Of a DNA stretch of 64,000 nt, positions 46,835 to 56,536 are shown piece by piece; position 1 is the stretch's first letter; the number at the start of each line of letters is the position of its first letter. The notes under the pieces were generated by a model. The model was given only the letters and a program-made list of their open reading frames with translations. It searched no databases and was not told where the DNA came from. The DNA comes from Marinospirillum sp035271045. Its GTDB lineage: Bacteria; Pseudomonadota; Gammaproteobacteria; Pseudomonadales; Halomonadaceae. The position numbers and the translations under genes are program-made. Location of the stretch: assembly GCF_035271045.1 (NCBI RefSeq), contig NZ_DATESC010000015.1:186001-250000 (forward strand). Direction: 5' to 3'.

Positions 46835-47313
46835 ACTCTAACCAATTTTTGTAAACGCTCAGCATCAAAGCTTTCTGGTTGCGCTTTGTAAGCACCCCAC
46901 GCAAGAATTTTACCACTACCTTCAATAAAACCTTGTTCATCCTTGGGTTTACGACCACAGCTCCAATCTAAAAATTCTAGCCAATCTTCACCCGTTAAAG
47001 CAGCAACCTTGTCACGGCTAAAATTACGCACCGCAATGCGTCTAAGCAATAAATTAACTTCATATAAATAGCGGGCTGCGTCTTGGCTTTGCAAATACCT
47101 TGCTTGAGTGGCTGCCAGTTCAGTATAGGCATAACGCCTCACACGGTGACTACGATACCAACGAATAGCCAACAGCAGCAGCAGTAAAACGACCAAGCTA
47201 CCCACTAGCCATATTACCCAAGGTGCTGGCGGCCAAACATCCTCAGCAGAAGTGGGCATTAAAGAAGCCGGAATTAAAGGTGCAACTAAGTGTTTAAGTT
47301 CTTCAAAATTCAT
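46813..47313 (-). CDS. DUF4381 membrane protein
   Basis: A 166-residue protein with one helix near residues 31-48 (WVIWLVGSLVVLLLLLLAI), then a basic cytosolic region (RWYRSHRVRRYAYTELAATQ). This is the DUF4381 pattern, always found between the DUF58 and VWA genes of moxR clusters. Function unknown. It overlaps batA. Confidence 0.82.
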   Translation of the reverse strand: MNFEELKHLVAPLIPASLMPTSAEDVWPPAPWVIWLVGSLVVLLLLLLAIRWYRSHRVRRYAYTELAATQARYLQSQDAARYLYEVNLLLRRIAVRNFSRDKVAALTGEDWLEFLDWSCGRKPKDEQGFIEGSGKILAWGAYKAQPESFDAERLQKLVRVWIRQQT

Positions 47314-47363
47314 AATTAAGTTGTATGACCATCCCTAAAGTTAAGTTCGCCATTCTACGCTTT

Positions 47364-48263
47364 TTATAAAAAAAAGCCTCTTGCAGCAACGCAATCTGCT
47401 GCTGTGCTTAACGGTAAATAACTGGCTTTTTGTCCAACGGCTGCTTTTAAAGCCGCCGTTCTTTGCAAAAAAGCGGCTTGCCAAGCGTGTTGCAAAGCCG
47501 GTGTTACATGCTGCACCTTGCCTTGCACAACAACAGCGCCAGCATTGCTGGGAAGGTTTTGATCTAAGGGGTCAATTAAATGAACCAACAGTAAAGCATA
47601 GCGTTGATTCAAATACTTTAGCAAAGTGCTATTCGTCCAGCCGACCCAATCACTGATAATAATGACCAGACTATTTTTAGGTAAACGCCGCACAAATGCC
47701 TCTAAAGCTTTATCTAAATGCCCCGCTGGACGCGGCTTTAGTTCGCCTAAGCGTTGCGTAATAGCCGCCAGACGTGACAAAAAAGGCGAAAAACCACGCG
47801 CTTGTTGCACCAATGGCTGCCAGATGCTTTGCTGGTCAGTTTCTATCCAACCACCCACACAGTCTTTATCTTGCAAAGCAGCCCAACCTAACACCGCAGC
47901 GATTTTTGCTGCTAATACTGCTTTACTGCCTGCTTGCCCAAATTGTAGCTGTGAAGCCAAATCAACAAACAACATGACGGGGCGCTGCTGTTCTTCATGG
48001 AAAATACGGGTATAAGGCTCGCCGCGCCGCGCGGTTACTTTCCAATCAAGATGACGTAAATCATCACCTGCTTGGTAGCTGCGTACTTCACGAAACGCCA
48101 AACCGCGTCCAGCAGCAACGCCTACGCGACCGTCGGTTGCTTGACGACTTTTTTTTAATAACGCATTAAGGTGCAGCGCCTTAGCATGGCTACGCAAAGC
48201 GTGTAATTGCGACAAAGTAACGTCTAGCGCTACGGTTTTTTTTACATCAATCCCATCAATCAC
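47364..48263 (-). CDS. DUF58 protein
   Basis: A 299-residue DUF58 protein with the hallmarks GRGLAFREVRSYQAGDDLRH and DWKVTARRGEPYTRIFHEE. DUF58 has a degenerate VWA-like C-terminal part (VMLFVDLASQLQFG). It starts with a GTG that overlaps the moxR stop (GTGA). It is the second gene of the operon. Confidence 0.9.
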   Translation of the reverse strand: MIDGIDVKKTVALDVTLSQLHALRSHAKALHLNALLKKSRQATDGRVGVAAGRGLAFREVRSYQAGDDLRHLDWKVTARRGEPYTRIFHEEQQRPVMLFVDLASQLQFGQAGSKAVLAAKIAAVLGWAALQDKDCVGGWIETDQQSIWQPLVQQARGFSPFLSRLAAITQRLGELKPRPAGHLDKALEAFVRRLPKNSLVIIISDWVGWTNSTLLKYLNQRYALLLVHLIDPLDQNLPSNAGAVVVQGKVQHVTPALQHAWQAAFLQRTAALKAAVGQKASYLPLSTAADCVAARGFFL

Positions 48264-49222
48264 GCCAAGGCTACCAAAGCAAGCAAGCGCTGAATAACTG
48301 CGTCAACCTTAATGCTTTCCGCATCGGCTTCATAACTTAGTAGCACGCGGTGGCGTAACACATCAGGAGCTAATTGTTGAATATCTTCTGGCAAAACTTC
48401 AGTACGACCCTTTAACCAAGCTAAAGCCCGTGAGCAACGATCCAACGCCAAAGAAGCTCTAGGACTTGCGCCCATACGAATATAACACCCTAGCTGCTCA
48501 TCATAGCGCCCAGCATTGCGTGTCGCTTGGACTAAATCAACAATATAACGCTCTAATGGCTCGGCAAGGTGTACTTGCTGCACGGCTTTTCGCGCATTTA
48601 AAATGCTACTTTGCGGTAACTGTAAAGGCTCAGGTTGATTGGCAGTGTGTGATTTTTCATGGCGAACTAAACGCATAATCGCCAACTCATCGGCTGCGCT
48701 AGGATAACCAACCCAAGTATGTAATAAAAAACGATCCAGCTGAGCTTCAGGCAAAGCATAAGTGCCTTCTTGTTCTAATGGGTTTTGAGTCGCCATCACC
48801 ATAAAAACTTCAGGCAGAGGTCGAGTTTTACCACCCGCACTCACTTGGCGTTCAGCCATAGCTTCTAAGAGTGCCGATTGCACCTTAGCAGGCGCACGGT
48901 TAATTTCATCCGCCAAGACAAAATGACTAAAAATAGGGCCAGGACGAAAAGTAAACTCGCCGGTTTGTGCATAAAAAACTTCAGTACCCGTTAAATCAGT
49001 GGGCAATAAATCAGGCGTAAATTGTATACGTTGAAACGATACGGCTAGCTGTTCAGCCAACGATTGAATAGCCCGCGTTTTAGCCAAACCAGGCGCACCT
49101 TCTACTAATAAATGCCCGTCAGCTAATAACACCACCAACAAACGTTCAACCAACGCCTGCTGACCTATAATGGCTTGGCTTAATTGTGAATGTAATTGTA
49201 AAAATTTGGCATGAATAGTCAT
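48260..49222 (-). CDS. MoxR-type AAA+ ATPase
   Basis: A 320-residue AAA+ chaperone-like ATPase. Walker A is EGAPGLAKTRA, Walker B VLADEINRAPAKVQSALLEA, sensor 1 MATQNPLEQEGTY, with a C-terminal lid carrying GASPRASLAL. It is the first gene of the operon that runs to batD. MoxR proteins act with VWA-domain partners in folding or metal loading of other proteins. AAGGA is 14 bases before the ATG. Confidence 0.92.
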   Translation of the reverse strand: MTIHAKFLQLHSQLSQAIIGQQALVERLLVVLLADGHLLVEGAPGLAKTRAIQSLAEQLAVSFQRIQFTPDLLPTDLTGTEVFYAQTGEFTFRPGPIFSHFVLADEINRAPAKVQSALLEAMAERQVSAGGKTRPLPEVFMVMATQNPLEQEGTYALPEAQLDRFLLHTWVGYPSAADELAIMRLVRHEKSHTANQPEPLQLPQSSILNARKAVQQVHLAEPLERYIVDLVQATRNAGRYDEQLGCYIRMGASPRASLALDRCSRALAWLKGRTEVLPEDIQQLAPDVLRHRVLLSYEADAESIKVDAVIQRLLALVALA

Positions 49223-49472
49223 TAGTACAGACGTATCCTTTTAATTCGATGTATTTTAATTGAATGAATAAATGGTTAAATCCACAAGACGCTAAATCAT
49301 AATAAGCAGCACGCTAGTGTAACAGCAAGCAATCCTAACCGAGTGCAAAAAAATCAAAGATTATGGATGGAGAATTGTGCATAGACCCATTATGCTAGCC
49401 AACATTAACCACCTCGCTGTTGCGCTAAAACGTATTTAGGCTATAGGCGATTTTTACACTAAGAAAAGAAAT

Positions 49473-49697
49473 ATGCCCAGCGTTTATATACACCTAAACA
49501 TTTCACCTGCCGAGTGCTTAGATTTTTACAACAGCCAAGCATCCAATGTCAGAACCACCGCCGTGGACGGACGCAGCATTGTTTTTCCACGCCGCGTATT
49601 AAAAAATATGGTCGGACACAATGGTATTCGCGGCGTTTATCGAATGACCTACTCAGACACAGGGCAGTTTACCTCGATAGAAAAGATTTCTAATTAA
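49473..49697 (+). CDS. DUF2835 protein
   Basis: A 74-residue small cytosolic protein. VDGRSIVFPRRVLKNMVGHN and the GVYRMTYSDTGQF segment match DUF2835, a family of short proteins in Pseudomonas-like bacteria. Function unknown. It is 32 bases before pyrD. The 250 bases upstream hold no gene and no clear motif. Confidence 0.82.
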   Translation: MPSVYIHLNISPAECLDFYNSQASNVRTTAVDGRSIVFPRRVLKNMVGHNGIRGVYRMTYSDTGQFTSIEKISN

Positions 49698-49729
49698 CAC
49701 CTAAGTCATTTAATTTTATGGGGCACTTC

Positions 49730-50755
49730 ATGTATTCATTAGCAAGAAAACTTCTTTTTACCCTGTCGGGTGAAGCAGCGCACCAAATTGCTTTAGAAGG
49801 ACTTGATGCCGCAGCAAGATTGCGCTTACTAAAGCCTTTTGTTGCGGCTACATTGCAAGCACCCGTTAACGTTATGGGACTAGAATTTCCTAATGCTGTT
49901 GGTCTAGCTGCAGGCCTAGACAAAAATGCTGATCATTTATACAGCCTAGATCAATTAGGTTTTGGTTTTATCGAAGTCGGCACTGTTACGCCACGCCCTC
50001 AACCGGGTAATCCCAAACCACGTATGTTTCGTATTCCTGAACAAGAAGCCATTATTAACCGCATGGGTTTCAATAATAAAGGTTTAGACTACCTACTGGC
50101 ACAAGTTAAAAAACAGTCCATCAGCGGTGTATTAGGCATTAACCTTGGCAAAAACTTAACCACGCCCGTAGAAAAAGCGGTCAATGATTACCTGCTAGGC
50201 TTAGAAGGTGTTTATGAATATGCCGACTACGTTACCGTTAACATCTCTTCACCTAACACACCGGGGCTGCGTAATCTACAATACGGCGAAGCGTTAAAAG
50301 GCCTGCTGTTGCCATTAAAAGAAGCCCAAGCGCGTTTAGCCGACCAGCACCAGCGCTATGTGCCTTTAGCCGTAAAAGTTGCACCGGATATGAACGAAGA
50401 AGAATTACAAAGCCTTGCTGCTACGCTGCGTGAATTAAAACTTGATGCGGTCATAGCAACCAACACTACGCTGGATAAAACAGCCGTCAACGATTTGCGC
50501 TACGGTGCAGAAGCTGGTGGTTTGTCGGGTCGACCACTGACTGAAAAAGCCTGTGAAATTACACGTCAGCTAGCCAATGCTTTAGAAGGGGACTTACCGA
50601 TTATTGGTGTGGGTGGTATTTTTTCAGCCCAAGATGCCGTTGACCGTATTGAAGCCGGTGCTAGCCTGATTCAACTCTACACAGGTTTTATCTATCGTGG
50701 CCCAAGCCTTATTAGTGAATGTGCTGAAGCGATAGCGAGCATAAAACCAGCATAA
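49730..50755 (+). CDS. pyrD: Dihydroorotate dehydrogenase (quinone), class 2
   Basis: Membrane-associated FMN enzyme of pyrimidine synthesis. Motifs: GLAAGLDKNAD, NRMGFNNKG, VNISSPNTPGLR (catalytic Ser), IATNTT, and the FMN-phosphate-binding IIGVGGIFSAQDA. The N-terminal helix for quinone access begins MYSLARKLLFTLSG. The ATG at 49730 with GGGG 6 bases upstream is preferred over one four codons earlier because it matches the family start. 341 residues. Confidence 0.95.
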   Translation: MYSLARKLLFTLSGEAAHQIALEGLDAAARLRLLKPFVAATLQAPVNVMGLEFPNAVGLAAGLDKNADHLYSLDQLGFGFIEVGTVTPRPQPGNPKPRMFRIPEQEAIINRMGFNNKGLDYLLAQVKKQSISGVLGINLGKNLTTPVEKAVNDYLLGLEGVYEYADYVTVNISSPNTPGLRNLQYGEALKGLLLPLKEAQARLADQHQRYVPLAVKVAPDMNEEELQSLAATLRELKLDAVIATNTTLDKTAVNDLRYGAEAGGLSGRPLTEKACEITRQLANALEGDLPIIGVGGIFSAQDAVDRIEAGASLIQLYTGFIYRGPSLISECAEAIASIKPA

Positions 50756-50902
50756 AAAAAGTGCCATAAAATGGCGCTCACTGTCTAAAGATAGCTATAA
50801 AATCTATAATTGCTCTACAATGGAAAAGAATCGTAAGAAAGAAACAAACAAATACTAGAAAAAATATTAAAAATGAAAGGGACGACAAGGACAGGAAAGA
50901 CA

Positions 50903-51850
50903 ATGAGCACTTTAATGAATAATGTCAATCAACGCACTCAACTAGCCGGTGAAAATCGGCTGGAATTATTATTATTCCGTTTACAAAACAACCACCTTTA
51001 TGGCATTAACGTTTTTAAAGTCAAAAGAATCATTGCCTGCCCGCCCCTAACTCAACTACCCCATCACCACCCACACATTATTGGTGTAGCCAATACAGCA
51101 GAAGGGCCTTTGCCTATTTTGGATATGCTCAGTGCCATTAAACTAGGCAAAGTTACTGACCCGCGTAAACAAAGCGTCATTGTGTGTGAATATAACCGCA
51201 AACAACAAGGCTTTCTGGTGGATAAGATTGAAAGCATTGTCAATATGCAATGGAGCGATATTTTATTGCCACCTAAAGGCATCGGCCATAAACATTATTT
51301 AACGTCAATTACTCGAATCAACAATCAAATAGTTGAAATTATTGACGTTGAAAAAGTCATTTCAGAAGTAACCCCCACCTCAGAAAAAATGAGCAGCCAA
51401 CTGTCTGATGACTTTGCTGAATTAAACCAATCAACCGTGCCACGCACAGTATTAGTGGTTGATGATTCAGTAGTGGCGCGTAACCAAATTAAACGCTGTT
51501 TAGCGGAAGTGCAGCTAGAATCCATATTGCTAAACGATGGTAAACAAGCATTAGAACACCTAAAAAACCTAGTGGAACAAGGTAAGAATCTTAACGATGA
51601 ATACTTAATGGTTATTTCAGACATTGAAATGCCAGAAATGGATGGCTACACCTTTACCCGTAAAGTTAAAGAAGACCCAGTAATGAAACACATTTACATT
51701 CTACTCCATACATCTTTGTCGGGTGTTTTCAACAAAAGTATGGTGACACGCGTAGGTGCTGATAACTTTATTGCCAAGTTTGATGCCGACGAACTTGCCC
51801 AAGCTGTACTCGACTTATTTCGCAAGCGCAGCTTAAAAACACCACATTAA
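50903..51850 (+). CDS. cheV: Second CheV chemotaxis coupling protein
   Basis: A 315-residue CheW-receiver protein, similar along its length to the one at 37435. CheW domain: RLELLLFRLQNNHLYGINVF. Receiver: LVVDDSVVARNQI and VISDIEMPEMDGYTF with the phosphoacceptor Asp. The ATG at 50903, with GGAAAG about 6 bases upstream, is chosen over an ATG ten codons earlier. It precedes an Aer-like chemoreceptor gene by 250 bases. Two CheV paralogues are common in Vibrio and related motile bacteria. Confidence 0.9.
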   Translation: MSTLMNNVNQRTQLAGENRLELLLFRLQNNHLYGINVFKVKRIIACPPLTQLPHHHPHIIGVANTAEGPLPILDMLSAIKLGKVTDPRKQSVIVCEYNRKQQGFLVDKIESIVNMQWSDILLPPKGIGHKHYLTSITRINNQIVEIIDVEKVISEVTPTSEKMSSQLSDDFAELNQSTVPRTVLVVDDSVVARNQIKRCLAEVQLESILLNDGKQALEHLKNLVEQGKNLNDEYLMVISDIEMPEMDGYTFTRKVKEDPVMKHIYILLHTSLSGVFNKSMVTRVGADNFIAKFDADELAQAVLDLFRKRSLKTPH

Positions 51851-52100
51851 CCACTGATAACGCATTACGATTAACTAGCACACTAAAACTAGCGCCCTAA
51901 AAAGTAACAAACACTACAAAGGCGCTAATTATATACATGATTAAGACTATAGCCCACCCATAAAAATTGATTCATATCAATGGCATTCATTCAAACAGCA
52001 AGAAAAAATTGTTGTATACCAGACTTTTGTAGCAAAAACCAATCGACTGGCTCGATAATTGCTTTAAAAATAATAATAATAACGCTCAGGAGCTATAGCA

Positions 52101-53690
52101 ATGCAAATCAACCAGCCTGTTACTGGGAAAGAGCAATCTGTTGATGCCAATATTCAACTAATCACCATTACCGACCTAAGTGGCAAAATCACCTTTGCTA
52201 ATGACGACTTCGTTAACGTTTCTGGTTATAAACGCAGTGAATTGATTGGTCAGAATCACAATTTAATTCGCCACCCAGATATGCCAGCCGGAGCGTTTGA
52301 AAACCTTTGGAAAACCATACAAAATAAACAGTCTTGGAAAGGATTGGTAAAAAATCGTTGTAAAAATGGCGATCACTACTGGGTTGATGCCTATGTCACG
52401 CCCATTCAACGCGATGGCAAAATTGTTGAATATCAATCAGTAAGAACCACCGCACCCATTGCTGCGGTTGAAAGAGCCAATAAAGTTTATACGAGTTGGC
52501 AACAAGGTAAATTGCCTTATTTTTTACAAAAAAAACCGCTTTCGTTAACCACTAAACTTATCCTTGCTGGCTTACTTCCTACCAGTCTTATAAGCATTGC
52601 TTTATTTATGCTAAACCTGAGTTGGTTAGCCGTTTTAGCACCTTTAATCGCTGGTTTAGCAACGACTATTTTTACCCATTCACAACTTTGTGGCTTAAAA
52701 CAGCTAGAAACCGCTGCCTGTAAAATCAACCAAAACCGTGTAATGACTTACCTTTACACTGGGCGGCAAGATGAATTAGGTAATATCTCTTTTGCATTAC
52801 GCACCCGCAGTTCAGAACTTCGCGCCGTGGTTGCCCGCCTGTTTAATAACAGCGGCTATTTACGTCGCAGCAAATTACGTTCCGATGAATGTTTAAGTGA
52901 AGCGTTTGAATACATCGAACGTCAAGGCAGTCGCATTGCTGAAATCCAACAAGCCATGCAAGCACAGCTACACAGCTTAGAACAAGTCATGGGCAGCACT
53001 CAGCGTACGGCAACAGCGGCCAGTCAATCGCAAGTAGCCACGCAAATGGGGCAGCAAAAAATTGAAGAAGTCGCCCAAGCCATAGCAAGGCAATCCATTG
53101 AGCTTGAAGCAGCGAAACAACAAGTCGCCAATCTAGCGATGAATAGCGAGCACATTAGTACCGTTATTGACGTTATTACCAATGTAGCGGAACAAACCAA
53201 TCTTTTAGCCTTAAATGCTGCTATAGAAGCAGCGCGTGCGGGTGAAGCTGGGCGAGGTTTTGCCGTTGTTGCCGATGAAGTGCGTGGATTAGCACAACGT
53301 ACCCACGATTCAACCCTACAAGTGCGTACAATTATTGAACAGCTAAAAGAAAATACGTTAGCCTCCGTTCAAGCCATTGATAAAGGTGTCAATGCCTCGC
53401 AAGAAACTGTTGAGCTAGCAAAAACCATGAGTCATTCGCTACAAGAAATCTTATTAGCCGTAGCAGAAATCAATAACTTAGCGACTGAAGTAGCGAGTAT
53501 GACCAATCATCAGTCAGTACTAAGTGAACAAACCAGACGCCAAGTCACTGAACTTTCAGAGCTTGCTCAACACTCGGTGACAGCAGGCAATGCCGCAACC
53601 AAGCAGTCGAATAAGTTAGATATGCAAGTGGGCAATCTGCACCTATTAGCCGCTAACTTTATTTTTAGTTTAAACGCTGAAAAAGCCTAA
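52101..53690 (+). CDS. Aer-like PAS chemoreceptor
   Basis: A 529-residue methyl-accepting protein. A PAS domain (about 20-130) with YKRSELIGQNHNLIRHPDMP resembles the FAD-binding PAS of Aer, followed by a hydrophobic hairpin (about 150-200) that anchors it. The signalling tip is intact: EQTNLLALNAAIEAARAGEA and GFAVVADEVRGLAQRT. No periplasmic ligand domain is present, so it probably senses redox or energy state. AGGAGC precedes the ATG. Confidence 0.9.
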   Translation: MQINQPVTGKEQSVDANIQLITITDLSGKITFANDDFVNVSGYKRSELIGQNHNLIRHPDMPAGAFENLWKTIQNKQSWKGLVKNRCKNGDHYWVDAYVTPIQRDGKIVEYQSVRTTAPIAAVERANKVYTSWQQGKLPYFLQKKPLSLTTKLILAGLLPTSLISIALFMLNLSWLAVLAPLIAGLATTIFTHSQLCGLKQLETAACKINQNRVMTYLYTGRQDELGNISFALRTRSSELRAVVARLFNNSGYLRRSKLRSDECLSEAFEYIERQGSRIAEIQQAMQAQLHSLEQVMGSTQRTATAASQSQVATQMGQQKIEEVAQAIARQSIELEAAKQQVANLAMNSEHISTVIDVITNVAEQTNLLALNAAIEAARAGEAGRGFAVVADEVRGLAQRTHDSTLQVRTIIEQLKENTLASVQAIDKGVNASQETVELAKTMSHSLQEILLAVAEINNLATEVASMTNHQSVLSEQTRRQVTELSELAQHSVTAGNAATKQSNKLDMQVGNLHLLAANFIFSLNAEKA

Positions 53691-53699
53691 GGAATCACC

Positions 53700-54353
53700 A
53701 TGAGCAACCCTGCTTTTACTTCTTCTATTGACTTTACAGCTACCGACTACACTTTGATCGAAGAAAAAACCGCCTATCAAGGTTTTTTTGCACTGCGTAA
53801 GCTAACCCTTAAACATAAACTTTTTAAAGGAGGCTGGACTCAACCGATTCATCGTGAACTTTTTGTGCGCGGTCAAGCAGTTGGAGTTTTAGCTTACGAC
53901 CCTTGGCAAGATAAAGTAGTGATGGTGGAGCAATTTAGAGTCGGTGCAATGAATGATCCAAAAAGCCCTTGGCTACTGGAAGTGATTGCTGGAATGATAG
54001 AAGAAAATGAGCCGCCTGAAGCCGTCGCACACCGTGAAACAAAAGAAGAGTCTGGCTTAACCATTTTGCACCTAGAACACCTTTACACCTATTATTCTAG
54101 CCCGGGCGGTAGCGATGAGCAGATCATTCTTTATCTAGGCATCGTAGATTCTAACCAAGTAAACAACGGCGATATTGGTGGACTAGCCACTGAACATGAA
54201 GACCTGCGTGTTACGCTGTTGCACCGAACCGATGCCTTACAAGAAACCATCAATGGTAAAGCAGCCAACACCCTAAGCATTATTGCTTTACAGTGGCTAA
54301 CCCTAAACCACCAACGCCTACAAGCTAGCTGGGTAAAGCAGCAGCCCCAATGA
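53700..54353 (+). CDS. nudF: ADP-ribose pyrophosphatase (Nudix)
   Basis: A 217-residue Nudix hydrolase. The Nudix box GX5EX7REUXEEXGU appears as GMIEENEPPEAVAHRETKEE followed by SGL. Long N-terminal beta region (TLKHKLFKGGWTQPIHRELF) matches NudF/TrgB. It precedes cpdA with a 4-base overlap, the same order as in Pseudomonas. AAGGA lies before the ATG. Confidence 0.92.
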   Translation: MSNPAFTSSIDFTATDYTLIEEKTAYQGFFALRKLTLKHKLFKGGWTQPIHRELFVRGQAVGVLAYDPWQDKVVMVEQFRVGAMNDPKSPWLLEVIAGMIEENEPPEAVAHRETKEESGLTILHLEHLYTYYSSPGGSDEQIILYLGIVDSNQVNNGDIGGLATEHEDLRVTLLHRTDALQETINGKAANTLSIIALQWLTLNHQRLQASWVKQQPQ

Positions 54354-55075
54354 TTCGTGTAGTACAACTCACCGACTTACACCTGTTAGCCGACCCTAAT
54401 GCTCTTTACCGTGGTAAAGACACGCGATCACATTTTTTAGCCGGTTTAAAGCTAGCCGTGCGTTTGCAACCAGACTTACTGCTGTTAACCGGTGATCTAG
54501 CTGAAGACGAGCAACTAGGCACTTACCAGTGGCTGTACCAACAACTAAAAAACAGCGGCTTAAATTGGCAGTGGCTACCGGGCAATCATGATAATCCAGC
54601 GATTATGGCAAGCTTTCAGCCCACAGACTTTCACCAGCAGACCCAGCATTGGCAAATTTTAGGCCTTAACAGCCACCTACCTAACCAAACCCAAGGTAAC
54701 TTGGATACCACACAGCTACAGCGGCTTCAATGCGCCTTAATCAATCCCAAACCTTTACTTATCGCGCTTCATCACCCGCCCGTTGCCGTTAACAGCCTGT
54801 GGAAGGATGCCATTGCTTTACAAAACTCAGCTGTTTTCTGGAAATTATTAAAAGATCAAAACCACGCCCGCTTAGTTATTTTTGGTCATGTTCACCAAGC
54901 CTTTAGCAGTAGTCAACAGCAAACCAACGTTTTTGCCACACCTGCCAGCTCAGTGCAATTCACCGAGGATTCAGATAAATTTGCCATCAGTCCCGTCGCT
55001 TTACCTGCCCTGCGACTGATTCGCTTAAAGCCTAAAGGTGTTTTTACCACCCGTTTAATTTACTTCCTTAATTAA
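54350..55075 (+). CDS. cpdA: 3',5'-cyclic-AMP phosphodiesterase CpdA
   Basis: A calcineurin-type metallophosphatase, 241 residues. Motifs: LTDLHL, LTGDLAEDE, LPGNHDN, ALHHPP and VIFGHVHQAF supply the two-metal centre. It degrades cAMP, so it counteracts the crp-type regulator at 22187-22837. It overlaps nudF by 4 bases. Confidence 0.92.
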   Translation: MIRVVQLTDLHLLADPNALYRGKDTRSHFLAGLKLAVRLQPDLLLLTGDLAEDEQLGTYQWLYQQLKNSGLNWQWLPGNHDNPAIMASFQPTDFHQQTQHWQILGLNSHLPNQTQGNLDTTQLQRLQCALINPKPLLIALHHPPVAVNSLWKDAIALQNSAVFWKLLKDQNHARLVIFGHVHQAFSSSQQQTNVFATPASSVQFTEDSDKFAISPVALPALRLIRLKPKGVFTTRLIYFLN

Positions 55076-55089
55076 AGAAAGTATTTATC

Positions 55090-55161
55090 ATGAATGCGAT
55101 TTTAATAGAAGTCAGCCGCTTTAACTTAGCGCTAACTTACAAACCAGTGGTTAAAACATGA
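55090..55161 (+). CDS. Possible 23-residue leader ORF upstream of rimB
   Basis: An ATG at 55090 opens a 23-codon frame (MNAILIEVSRFNLALTYKPV...) whose TGA overlaps the rimB ATG as ATGA. There is no good ribosome site. The overlap suggests translational coupling, but the peptide may be chance. Confidence 0.3.
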   Translation: MNAILIEVSRFNLALTYKPVVKT

Positions 55162-55628
55162 TAAAAACTAAAGATAAAAATATTATTGGTGGACGGGAAG
55201 TAATATTTTTTCCAGAACTAAACATCGCTTTACGCGCTAAAATAGATACGGGTGCTAAAACCTCTTCGCTGCACGCAACAGCGATACAAGTCTTTGAAAA
55301 AGAGGCTCAAGAATGGATAAGCTTCACCACACAAACGGAAGCAGAAGGAAAAACCAGCAGTGTACAGTGTGAATTTCCGGTGTATGATCACCGCAAAGTT
55401 CGTAGCTCCAACGGTCAAGCTCACTGGCGCTATGTCATTAAGATGCAAATTCAGCTAGGTAGCTTCCAAGAGAAGGTAGAGCTGACGCTGGCTGACCGCT
55501 CAAAAATGCAATACCCTATGCTGCTAGGACGCTCCGCCATGAAAAAGCATTTTTTAGTCGCACCCGGCAAAACTTATCTACAAGGTTTACCTCCCTTATT
55601 TGTTTCTTTGGAAAATAAATGCACCTAG
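55158..55628 (+). CDS. rimB: RimB-type retropepsin-like protease
   Basis: A 156-residue RimB/ATP-dependent zinc protease family protein. The aspartic-protease-like motif is AKIDTGAKTSSLHA; LADRSKMQYPMLLGRSAM is the second family motif. In Pseudomonas, RimB works with RimK to control glutamation of ribosomal protein S6. It overlaps rimK by 10 bases. Confidence 0.88.
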   Translation: MIKTKDKNIIGGREVIFFPELNIALRAKIDTGAKTSSLHATAIQVFEKEAQEWISFTTQTEAEGKTSSVQCEFPVYDHRKVRSSNGQAHWRYVIKMQIQLGSFQEKVELTLADRSKMQYPMLLGRSAMKKHFLVAPGKTYLQGLPPLFVSLENKCT

Positions 55629-56524
55629 CCATTTTATCGCGCAATGCTAAGCTTTACTCGACCCGTCGCCTTATTGAAGCGGCTGAACTACAAGGTCACA
55701 CCGTCAGAGTGGTTGATACGCTGCGCTGTTACATGAACGTCACCACCAGCAAGCCTTCGATTCATTATCGTGGTGAAGAACTGGAAGAATTTGATGCAGT
55801 GATTCCACGCATTGGTGCATCGGTCACTTTTTATGGCACCGCCGTGCTGCGCCAATTTGAAATGATGGGCGTTTATACCCTAAACGAATCCGTCGCTATT
55901 ACCCGTTCACGCGATAAACTACGTTCATTACAACTACTATCGCGCAAAGGCATAGGCTTGCCCATTACTGGCTTTGCCCATTCACCCGATGACATTCCCG
56001 ACCTAATTCGTATGGTTGGTGGTGCGCCACTGGTGATTAAACTGTTAGAAGGTACGCAAGGCATTGGTGTGGTTTTAGCTGAAACTGAAAAAGCTGCCGA
56101 AAGTGTCATTCAAGCCTTTATGGGTTTAAAAGCTAACATTATGGTGCAAGAATACATTCAAGAAGCCGGTGGTGCTGATATCCGCTGCTTTGTTGTCGGC
56201 GATAAAGTCATTGCTGCTATGAAACGCCAAGCTGGGCCTGGTGAGTTCCGTTCTAACCTACACCGAGGTGGCAGTGCTGAGCTTATTAAAATCACTCCAC
56301 AAGAACGTGCCACAGCCACCCGCGCTGCTAAAGCAATGGGCTTAAATGTGTGTGGTGTTGACTTGTTGCGCTCTAACCACGGTCCAGTGGTGATGGAAGT
56401 CAATTCTTCACCGGGTTTAGAAGGCATAGAGGCCGCTACCGGCAAAGACATCGCTGGGCAAATTATTGAATACATCGCTCGCAATGCCGCACCTAATAAA
56501 AACCGTACTCGCGGGCGAGGGTAA
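55619..56524 (+). CDS. rimK: Ribosomal protein S6--L-glutamate ligase RimK
   Basis: An ATP-grasp ligase of 301 residues that adds glutamates to the S6 C-terminus. Motifs: LAILSRNAKLYSTRRLIEAA, VIKLLEGTQGIGVVLAE, MVQEYIQEAGGADIRCF and the metal-binding VMEVNSSPGLEGIE. It overlaps the upstream rimB by 10 bases, an operon known from Pseudomonas. The DUF2220 gene follows at 12 bases. Confidence 0.95.
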   Translation: MHLAILSRNAKLYSTRRLIEAAELQGHTVRVVDTLRCYMNVTTSKPSIHYRGEELEEFDAVIPRIGASVTFYGTAVLRQFEMMGVYTLNESVAITRSRDKLRSLQLLSRKGIGLPITGFAHSPDDIPDLIRMVGGAPLVIKLLEGTQGIGVVLAETEKAAESVIQAFMGLKANIMVQEYIQEAGGADIRCFVVGDKVIAAMKRQAGPGEFRSNLHRGGSAELIKITPQERATATRAAKAMGLNVCGVDLLRSNHGPVVMEVNSSPGLEGIEAATGKDIAGQIIEYIARNAAPNKNRTRGRG

Positions 56525-56536
56525 CAAGGAGCTTTA

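Noticed and set aside
47626..48015. Plus-strand frame of 129 codons inside the DUF58 gene
   Set aside because: It is antisense to a clear DUF58 coding region and resembles no protein.
51891..51926. AGCGCC/GGCGCT inverted repeat after the second cheV as a terminator
   Set aside because: The loop is 24 bases and no T-tract follows.
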